Origin: Gaiellasilicea sp963761905
GTDB taxonomy: Bacteria; Actinomycetota; Thermoleophilia; Gaiellales; Gaiellaceae
Direction: 5' to 3'
Assembly (NCBI GenBank): GCA_963761905.1
Contig: CAVXIQ010000003.1
Coordinates: 20,829 to 84,828, forward strand
DNA length: 64,000 bases
Positions 58,391 to 64,000 of the stretch are shown piece by piece. Both the position numbers and the translations under genes were made by a program. The number at the start of each line of letters is the position of its first letter. Positions within the stretch are counted from its first letter, which is position 1. The notes beneath the pieces are model-generated. The model had not been told where the DNA came from and did no database searches. It saw nothing but the letters and a program-made list of their open reading frames with translations.

Positions 58391-58994
58391 GTGGGCGCCG
58401 GCCTCCCTCACGTCGACGACTGGCACGCGTGGAGCCCATACGAGCTCGCTCCGAAGCTTCGCGACCTCGAGGTGCCCTGGGCCGTCGCCGCGGGCTGGGC
58501 GATCGAGCTGCACGTCGGAGGCGAGCCGCGGGAGCACGAGGATCTCGAGCTCGCGATCGCGCGGACGAGCTTTCCCGTCCTCCGGGCGGCGCTGCCGGAG
58601 CTCGAGTGGTACGGCGTCGGGCGACGGGCTCGTGACGCCGATCGACGAAGCGTCGGACGAGCTCCATCAGACCTGGGGCCTCGATCGCTCCGCCGGCTGC
58701 TGGCGGCTCGATGTCTTTCGCGAGCCGTGGGAGGGCGACACCTGGGTGTGCCGCCGCGATCCCGCCCTCCGTCGGCCGGTGGCGGAGGCGATCGAGCATA
58801 CGCGGGACGGAATCCCCTACCTCGCGCCGGAACTCGTGCTGCTCTTCAAGGCGAAGCACGCTCGCGAGAAGGATCAGGCGGATCTGGCGCGAGCGTTGCC
58901 GCTCCTCGAGCCGGCCCGGCGGCAGTGGCTCGGCGACGCGCTGCGGCTCGTGCATCCGGGCCACGAGTGGATCGCACTCGTCGAAGGCGCCTGA
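58391..58994 (+). CDS. Nucleotidyltransferase-like protein (aminoglycoside adenylyltransferase type; one frameshift)
   Basis: About 200 residues. AVAAGWAIELHVGGEPREHEDLELAI-like sequence (G-W-A-I-[ED]-L ... R-x-H-x-D-[IL]-[DE]) is the hallmark of the small nucleotidyltransferase fold found in lincosamide/aminoglycoside adenylyltransferases; here the second acidic position reads LELAI. LFKAKHAREKDQADLARAL is the conserved C-terminal K-x-x-R-x-K-D-x-x-D helix. An extra G in 58619-58621 splits the frame; without it the protein reads VGDGLVTPID. Resistance activity is not implied. Confidence 0.75.
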
Positions 58995-58998
58995 GAGA

Positions 58999-59071
58999 AG
59001 CCGGAGGCGGGACTCGAACCCACGACCCACGCTTTACAAGAGCGTTGCTCTACCAGCTGAGCTACTCCGGC
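58999..59071 (-). tRNA. tRNA-Thr (anticodon UGU)
   Basis: On the minus strand: acceptor GCCGGAG pairs with CTCCGGC; D-arm GCTC/GAGC; anticodon stem ACGCT/AGCGT around loop CTTGTAA, anticodon TGT; T-arm GTGGG-TTCGAGT-CCCGC. 73 nt, discriminator T, no encoded CCA. It lies 21 bp downstream of the sigma factor gene on the same strand. Confidence 0.93.
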
Positions 59072-59092
59072 AACGCCGGAATGGTACTCCCG

Positions 59093-59758
59093 CTAGTTGA
59101 GGACCTCGCGCGTCTTCTGGTGGGCGACGATCTTGCGCTTGACCCGCTGGAGCGCGTTGTCGATCGTCTTGCAGTCGCACCCCAGCTCCTCGCCCATCTC
59201 CTCGTACGAGAGACCCTCGAGGTAGCAGCGCAGCGCGTCGGCCTCGAGCGACGAGAGGCCGGTGCCGAGCGCGAGCACGAGGCTCTGCAGCTCCTGGGTC
59301 GAGACGACGCACACGGACGGATCGTTGGTCGTCGGCCCCGGTAGCGCGTCGCCCAGGGTGCATTCCCCGTCGGACTCCTGGCCCGCCGGCGTGTGGCTGA
59401 AGGAGATGTACTGGTTCAGCGGCTGGTGCTTGTACCGCGTCGCCGTCTTGATCGCGGTGATGATCTGGCGGGTCACGCACAGCTCGGCGAAGCTCCGGAA
59501 CGACGTCTCCATGTCCGGCTTGAAGTCGCGCACCGCCTTGTAGAGCCCGATCAAGCCCTCCTGGATCAGGTCGTCGGACTCGCCACCCGCGAGAAAGTAC
59601 GAGCTCGCCTTGAGGCGGACGAAGCCGGTGTACCGCCGCATCAGCGCGTCGAGCGCGGTCTGACTGCCGTTCCGGGCCTTCATCACGAGCTGCAGATCCT
59701 CAAGCTCTCGTTGAGCCTTCTGTACCGATTGCGCTGCGGTGGCGGTCCGAGGCGACAT
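59093..59758 (-). CDS. sigH: RNA polymerase sigma factor, SigH family
   Basis: 221 residues. Region 2: LIQEGLIGLYKAVRDFKPDM with SFRSFAELCVTRQIITAIKT (-10 recognition and melting). Region 4: LEADALRCYLEGLSYEEMGE followed by CDCKTIDNALQRVKRKI as the -35-binding helix-turn-helix. The product resembles the Bacillus SigH (Spo0H) group rather than SigA or ECF factors. ATG at 59758 follows CAGGAGAAAC. It is downstream of gltX-cysS-rlmB as in Firmicutes but has its own promoter in a 134-bp gap. The genes it controls here are unknown. Confidence 0.9.
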   Translation of the reverse strand: MSPRTATAAQSVQKAQRELEDLQLVMKARNGSQTALDALMRRYTGFVRLKASSYFLAGGESDDLIQEGLIGLYKAVRDFKPDMETSFRSFAELCVTRQIITAIKTATRYKHQPLNQYISFSHTPAGQESDGECTLGDALPGPTTNDPSVCVVSTQELQSLVLALGTGLSSLEADALRCYLEGLSYEEMGEELGCDCKTIDNALQRVKRKIVAHQKTREVLN

Positions 59759-59839
59759 TGCGTTTCTCCTGTATCAACGGGAACGAGCCGGTGCGTTCTC
59801 CAGGTCGAACGCCCAACCCTCACCCTGAAGTTGAGCCAG

Positions 59840-59868
59840 AACATAGCAGCGTCCCGCGCAAGTTACAA
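59840..59868 (-). promoter_or_regulatory. Promoter of the sigH-like gene
   Basis: On the minus strand, -35 TTGTAA (59863-59868), 17-bp spacer, -10 TATGTT (59840-59845). This gives a leader of about 75 nt before the ATG at 59758. Confidence 0.6.
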
Positions 59869-59892
59869 CCCCCTTGCAATCAAACGTGTTTG

Positions 59893-60609
59893 CTAAGAAC
59901 GTATGTTCGCTTCGCGGCGGCGGCAGGCCTCGTAGAGGAGAAGCGAGGCGGCGACACTGACGTTCAGCGACTCGACCTGGCCGGCCAGCGGGATCGCGAT
60001 CGCGCCGTCACAGGCCCGGCGGACGAGCGGACGGACGCCTTTGCCCTCGGCGCCGAAGACGAGTGCGAGACCTCCAGACAGATCCGCCTCCCACATGTCC
60101 GCCTCGGCGTCGGCGGCAGCGGCGTAGATCCAGAGGTCGCCGCGCTTGATCTCATTCAGGAAGCGCGCGAGGTTCGGAACGACGGCGACCGGCAGGTGCT
60201 CGACCGCTCCGGCGGACGAGCGGCAGACGGCCGCCGTGACTCCCGCCGAGCCGTGCGCCGGCACGATCACGCCGCTCGCCCCCGCTCCCTCGGCGCTGCG
60301 ACAGACGGCGCCGAAGTTCCGTGGGTCGGTGACCTGGTCGAGGCAAGCGAGGAGCGGCGTCTCTGCGCCGGCGAGCTCGTGGGCGTCGGCATAGCGATAG
60401 GGCTCGCACCACGCGAGCACCCCCTGATGGTCTCGCGTGCCGGCGGCGTCACTCAGCTCTCGGTCCGGCTTCACCTGGACGCGCGGGCCGTCGGCGAGCC
60501 AGGGCTCGCCCGCAGCGGCGCGTTCCGTCGCCCAGAGCTCAAGTACCTCGCGCGGCCCGCGAAGCGCCTCGCGCACCGGCCGGCGGCCGTAGACCTGCTC
60601 GCGGGTCAC
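59893..60609 (-). CDS. rlmB: 23S rRNA 2'-O-ribose methyltransferase RlmB-like (SpoU)
   Basis: 238 residues of the SPOUT/TrmH family. N-terminal substrate-binding domain (VYGRRPVREALRGPREV) and C-terminal knot with motif 1 DQVTDPRNFGAVCRSAEGAG, motif 2 LALVFGAEGKGVRPLVRRACD and motif 3 IPLAGQVESLNVSVAASLLL. RlmB methylates a guanosine of 23S rRNA; TrmH-like tRNA methylation is an alternative. The GTG at 60609 overlaps the cysS TGA (GTGA). Its last codons contain a GAAC-N4-GTTC element. Confidence 0.9.
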   Translation of the reverse strand: MTREQVYGRRPVREALRGPREVLELWATERAAAGEPWLADGPRVQVKPDRELSDAAGTRDHQGVLAWCEPYRYADAHELAGAETPLLACLDQVTDPRNFGAVCRSAEGAGASGVIVPAHGSAGVTAAVCRSSAGAVEHLPVAVVPNLARFLNEIKRGDLWIYAAAADAEADMWEADLSGGLALVFGAEGKGVRPLVRRACDGAIAIPLAGQVESLNVSVAASLLLYEACRRREANIRS

Positions 60610-61878
60610 GTCTTCGGCACGAGCCGGTAGGCGTCCGCGTCGTCCCGGATCTCCCACCCCGCAGCCTCGATCTCGGCGCGAAGGCGGTCCGACTCGGCGA
60701 AGTCGCGCGCCGCGCGCGCCTCCTGACGGCGACGAGCGAGCTCGTCGATCTCTGCCGGCGCCTGCTGAAACTCCGCGATCGACCCGAGCCCGAACACGTC
60801 GAGCCCACGCCGCAGCAGCGCGTGATCCCGCCACTCGTGCAGCACCGCCAGCGCCTCGGGCGTGGAGAAATCATCGTCGAGAATCGCAACGAGACGCTCC
60901 CAGGACCCTTCCTGCGCAGGCTGAGAGGGGTTGCGAAACACCTCGCGAAGCCCGTCGGCGCGTGCCCGCGCCGACTCCATCCGCTCGTCGGAGAAGTCGA
61001 TCGGGCTGCGCCAGTGCGCCGTCAGGAAGAAGAGCAGCGTCGTCTCGCGACCCCACTTGTCGAGCACCTCCTGGATCGTCTCGACGTTGCCGACCGACTT
61101 CGACATCTTCTCGCCGGTGAAGCGGAGCATCCCGTTGTGCATCCAGATCCGGGCGAACTCGTGGCCGAGCGCGCTCGACTGGGCAAGCTCGTTCTCGTGG
61201 TGGGGGAAGACGAGATCGAGCCCGCCGCCGTGGATCTCGAAGGACGGCCCGAGGAGCTTCTCCGCCATCGCGGAGCACTCGATGTGCCAGCCAGGGCGGC
61301 CGCGGCCCCCACGGTGACTCCCACCACGTGTCCTCGTCCGGCTTGTTCGCCTTCCAGAGCGCGAAGTCGCGCGGATCCTCCTTGCGTGCGTTCGGCTCCT
61401 GCTCCTCGACCTGATCCGGCCGCTGCCCGGAGAGCCGTCCGTACTCGGGCTCCCGGGCAACGCGGAAGTAGACATCGCCCTCGACCTCGTACGCGAAGTC
61501 TCGCTCGATCAGGTCAGAGATGAAGCGGACGATCTCGGCAATCGTCTCGGTCGCCTTCGGAAAGTGGTCGACCTCGTCGAGCCCGAAGCGGCCGACGTCC
61601 TCGAGATACCACTCGGTCGCCTGCCGCGCACGCTCGGCGCTCTCCCCCGGCGCCGCCTCGTAGATCTTGTCGTTCACGTCGGTGATGTTGTGGACGAGCG
61701 TGACCTCGTAGCCGCGCAGCCGGAGCCAGCGCGCGTACCAGGAGCCGATCACGTAGGGGCGCGCGTTACCGATGTGCGCGCGGGCATACACCGTGGGGCC
61801 GCACACGTACATCCCGATCGGGCCGGGTGGCGGCGGCAGCTCGACGAGCCCGCGCGCGAGGGTGCTAGAGAGCCGCAT
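60606..61878 (-). CDS. cysS: Cysteinyl-tRNA synthetase (one frameshift)
   Basis: About 423 residues. The Zn/adenylate region MYVCGPTVYARAHIGNARPY includes the HIGH box as AHIGN; the KMSKS loop is FTGEKMSKSVGNVET; WHIECSAMAEKLLG and EIHGGGLDLVFPHHENE are class-specific. An extra G in the run 61306-61310 splits the frame; removing it gives WESPWGRGRPGWHIEC. The C-terminal anticodon-binding part is somewhat short. MshC (mycothiol ligase) was considered but the Cys-x-Gly-Pro-Thr-Val-Tyr and full length favour CysS. ATG at 61878 overlaps the gltX end by 14 bp. Confidence 0.92.
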
Positions 61879-62875
61879 CGACTCGCCGCAGCGCTTCGTC
61901 TCGTGACAGCGCGGCGATCACGGCCCAGAGCTCGGGGCCTCGCTCAGCTCCCGTCAGAGCGAGTCGAAGCGCCTTCAGGTCGCCGCCGACCGCCTTCAGC
62001 TCGCGCACGATCTCCTTCCCGTCGAGCCCGTTCGTCCGCAGCTCCGTGAACCGCTCGAGCGTCGGCCGCGCATCCTCGGACAGTCGCACGGGCTGCGGCT
62101 CGAGAATCGCTAGCGCCATCGCCCGCGCCTCGTTCAGGTCGCGCGCACCGCGCAGTGCCCGCGCGAGCTCCACCGGCGCACCGACGCGAGCGGCGAGCTC
62201 CTCATCGGAGAGCGCGGCGATCGCGTCGATGGCGAGCCGCCGCAACCGAGGCAGGTCGAGCTGGACGTCGTGCACGGGCTCGCCGAGCTCGTCGAGGTAC
62301 GCGCGCGCGGCCTCGGCCGGAATCCCGGCGTCGCGCAGATCCTCGACCGAGGAGATGTCCTCGCCGCGCTTCGAGAGCTTCTTCCCGTCCTCGCCGAGCA
62401 GCAGGCCGTGATGGACGTACTCCGGGGGCTCGAAGCCGAGCGCGCGCGCGAGCTGCTGCTGAAGCTCGCTGTTCGGCCGGTGGTCTGAGCCGCGGACGAC
62501 GTGCGTGATCCGGAAGTCGGAGTCGTCGACGACGCTCGCGAGGTGATACGTCGGACTGCCGTCGGGCCGAAGCAGGGTCAGCCGGCCGAAGCGGAGCGCG
62601 CCCTCGGTGTCCTCGACCCCGATGCTCTGCGCAGCCTCGCGGTGCCGCTCCACCCGTCCGCTCTGGCGCACCGGCCCCTCGTCCCAGCCGATCCCGAGCC
62701 ATTCGAGGTCGGCGACGATCCGCCCCTCCGCGCCGGGCACCTCACGCTCGACGTCCGTGTCGTCGATTCGCAGGAGGAACCAGTCGCCCCGCCGCCGATT
62801 CGCGACGGCCGAGAGCGCGCCGCCGAGATGAAGCGAGCCCGTGGGGCTGGGGGCGAAGCGAGTTCGGATGGCCAC
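61865..62875 (-). CDS. gltX: Compact glutamyl-tRNA synthetase
   Basis: 336 residues against the usual 460-500. HIGH box in RFAPSPTGSLHLGGALSA, LRIDDTDVEREV, WDEGPVRQSGRVERH, then a direct jump to the PTYHLASVVDDSDFRITHVVRG region: the roughly 70-residue insertion normally found in between is missing. The KMSKS box reads GKKLSKR. A short helical C-terminus (LRTNGLDGKEIVRELKAVGG) replaces the full anticodon-binding domain. Glu-Q-RS is a similarly small relative, but the presence of KLSKR and a C-terminal helical region favour a true GluRS. GTG at 62875 has TAGATT 6 nt upstream. Confidence 0.85.
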   Translation of the reverse strand: MAIRTRFAPSPTGSLHLGGALSAVANRRRGDWFLLRIDDTDVEREVPGAEGRIVADLEWLGIGWDEGPVRQSGRVERHREAAQSIGVEDTEGALRFGRLTLLRPDGSPTYHLASVVDDSDFRITHVVRGSDHRPNSELQQQLARALGFEPPEYVHHGLLLGEDGKKLSKRGEDISSVEDLRDAGIPAEAARAYLDELGEPVHDVQLDLPRLRRLAIDAIAALSDEELAARVGAPVELARALRGARDLNEARAMALAILEPQPVRLSEDARPTLERFTELRTNGLDGKEIVRELKAVGGDLKALRLALTGAERGPELWAVIAALSRDEALRRVDAAL

Positions 62876-62881
62876 CTCGCC

Positions 62882-62887
62882 AATCTA
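62882..62887 (-). promoter_or_regulatory. -10 box TAGATT for the gltX-cysS-rlmB operon
   Basis: Minus-strand TAGATT ends 6 nt before the GTG at 62875, the same box and spacing as ahcY. Confidence 0.55.
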
Positions 62888-62899
62888 CCGCCGCCCCGA

Positions 62900-63886
62900 C
62901 TAGAGGTTGACCGCCCTCATGCCGGCCTCCGAATACCGCGAGCCCACAGCCGCGCCGAGGGGAAAGACCTCGTCCAACCCGGCGATCTCGTCACCGGTGA
63001 GCTCGACCTCGGCGGCCGCCACGTTCTGCTCGAGGTACGCCACGCGCTTCGTGCCGGGTATCGGGACGATGTCGTCGCCGCGCGAAAGCACCCAGGCAAG
63101 GGCGATCTGGCTTGCGGTGACACCCTTGGCCGCCGCGAGCGCCTCGAGGTGCTCGACGAGCGAGAGGTTCTCTTCAAGGTTCTCGCCCTCGAAGCGAGGC
63201 AGCGTTCCGCGAAAGTCCTTCTCCTGGAAGTCGCTCGTCGAGCGGATCGTTCCGGTCAAGAAGCCGCGCCCGAGCGGCGAATAGGCGACGAGGCCGATCC
63301 CGAGCTCCCGGAGCGTCGGCAGGATCTCTGCCTCGACGTCGCGCGTCCAGAGCGAGTACTCGTACTGCAGCGCCGAGATCGGATGCACCGCGTGCGCACG
63401 CCGGATCGTCTCCGCGCCGGCCTCGGAAAGACCCAGATAGCGCACCTTGCCCGCCTCGACGAGCTCGGCCATCGCGCCGACCGTCTCCTCGATCGGCGTC
63501 GCGGGATCGACGCGGTGCTGGTAGTAGAGGTCGATCGTCTCCATCCCGAGCCGCTCGAGGGACGCGTCACACGCAGTGCGGACGTACTCCGCGTCGCCCC
63601 GTAGGCCGAGCCGAGCGCCGCTCTCGTCGCGAACGACCCCGAACTTGGTCGCGAGCACGACCTCGTCGCGACGGCCGGCGACGGCGCGGCCGACGAGCCG
63701 CTCGTTCGTGAACGGCCCGTAGATGTCGGACGTGTCGAGGAAGGTGACGCCGAGCTCGAGCGCCCGGTGGATCGTCGCGATCCCGGTCTCCTCCGCCGGC
63801 GGGCCGTAGAACTCGGACATCCCCATGCAGCCGAGTCCCTGCGCACTGACTCGCAGCCCCTGCGCTCCGAGCGATCGCTGCTCCAT
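62900..63886 (-). CDS. Aldo/keto reductase
   Basis: 328 residues of the YhdN/AKR13-like family. The catalytic tetrad is visible: Asp in FLDTSDIYGPFTNERL, Tyr four residues on, Lys in LATKFGV and His in DLYYQHRVDPATPI. The NADPH-binding end is VPIPGTKRVAYLEQNVAA. It reduces small aldehydes or ketones; the natural substrate is unknown. ATG at 63886 follows a perfect GAGGAGG ribosome site. It ends 13 bp from the gltX promoter box on the same strand and may read towards it. Confidence 0.92.
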   Translation of the reverse strand: MEQRSLGAQGLRVSAQGLGCMGMSEFYGPPAEETGIATIHRALELGVTFLDTSDIYGPFTNERLVGRAVAGRRDEVVLATKFGVVRDESGARLGLRGDAEYVRTACDASLERLGMETIDLYYQHRVDPATPIEETVGAMAELVEAGKVRYLGLSEAGAETIRRAHAVHPISALQYEYSLWTRDVEAEILPTLRELGIGLVAYSPLGRGFLTGTIRSTSDFQEKDFRGTLPRFEGENLEENLSLVEHLEALAAAKGVTASQIALAWVLSRGDDIVPIPGTKRVAYLEQNVAAAEVELTGDEIAGLDEVFPLGAAVGSRYSEAGMRAVNL

Positions 63887-63948
63887 CGTTCCTCCTCGGT
63901 CGACGATTCCAGCCTACGTGCAGGCTCCATGCGGGCCGAGCACTCGAC

Positions 63949-63954
63949 TACGCT
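63949..63954 (+). promoter_or_regulatory. -10 box TACGCT for the gene leaving the window
   Basis: TACGCT ends 7 nt before the GTG at 63962. Confidence 0.4.
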
Positions 63955-63961
63955 CGCGTGC

Positions 63962-64000
63962 GTGGACGAGGTGCTTTCGGCTTGGTACAGGGAGAACGGG
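63962..64000 (+). CDS. mutY: Start of probable A/G-specific adenine glycosylase (partial)
   Basis: Only 13 codons lie in the window: VDEVLSAWYRENG. The L-x-A-W-Y-R-E-N-G string matches the N-terminus of MutY, which removes A mispaired with 8-oxoguanine and continues with a D-L-P-W-R motif just outside the window. The call rests on this short match and on the leaderless promoter at 63949. Confidence 0.55.
   Translation, partial: MDEVLSAWYRENG

Noticed and set aside
60606..61878. MshC (mycothiol biosynthesis ligase) instead of CysS
   Set aside because: The gene follows gltX and precedes rlmB as cysS does, and the motifs match cysteinyl-tRNA synthetase; MshC genes normally sit elsewhere.

Overview
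This is one contig piece from a high-GC actinobacterium-like organism. The third-codon-position bias, the fused biotin carboxylase/BCCP subunit, LuxR/NarL and DesK-type signalling proteins, many leaderless genes and a SigH-type sigma factor next to gltX-cysS-rlmB would fit a deep-branching actinobacterial class such as Thermoleophilia (Gaiellales/Solirubrobacterales). That placement is inference; no 16S gene is present. The coding frames are broken by about 16 single-base indels, nearly all within otherwise intact genes, so the assembly carries uncorrected sequencing errors. I rebuilt those genes across the shifts.

Layout. 1-10 kb: a 5'-truncated AAA/TPR regulator, ATP-dependent PEP carboxykinase (pckA), an S58 peptidase, an ABC exporter, an alpha/beta hydrolase and two overlapping XerC/XerD-like recombinases. 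10-13 kb: a tightly coupled minus-strand operon gltA - HEAT protein - purE - purK, divergent from mdh. 13-18.9 kb: mdh, an atypical SDR, a PDZ-Lon (YlbL-like) protease, a Cys-rich mini-protein, a LapA-like protein, an aminotransferase and a DEAD-box helicase. 18.9-23 kb: ahcY and an operon sucC - SAM methyltransferase - sucD. 23-30.6 kb: a lipoprotein; an Asp-rich, RiPP-precursor-like peptide beside a JmjC/cupin oxygenase; a Suc-Fer-like protein; the biotin carboxylase; pgsA; small proteins; a Trp-rich micro-peptide upstream of a GGDEF/HD-GYP protein. 30.6-40 kb: a LuxR regulator, a molybdate operon (HTH-Mop regulator, modA, modB, modC), a GNAT enzyme, an SMI1-like protein, the carboxyltransferase subunit (pccB-like) and a Cys/Met-family PLP enzyme.

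40-56 kb is a signalling island on the plus strand: a 2342-residue soluble hybrid kinase with 14 HAMP units and three receiver domains, then cheR, cheB, a REC-PAS-GAF kinase, a stand-alone receiver, a membrane PAS/DesK-type kinase, a small protein and a class III cyclase fused to a NarL-type response regulator. No CheA or chemoreceptor is present. 56-64 kb: an MMPL exporter, a nucleotidyltransferase, tRNA-Thr(UGU), and a minus-strand run gltX - cysS - rlmB - sigH that echoes the Firmicutes gene order, then an aldo/keto reductase and the first codons of a probable mutY.

Central metabolism dominates the first half: gltA, mdh and sucCD (TCA cycle), pckA (gluconeogenesis), purEK (purines), and a biotin-dependent acyl-CoA carboxylase split across 10 kb. 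Two habits recur throughout. Operon genes overlap by ATGA or GTGA. Fifteen transcription-unit starts carry a TAnnnT -10 box just 6-8 nt before the start codon (leaderless mRNAs), while others use clear Shine-Dalgarno sites.
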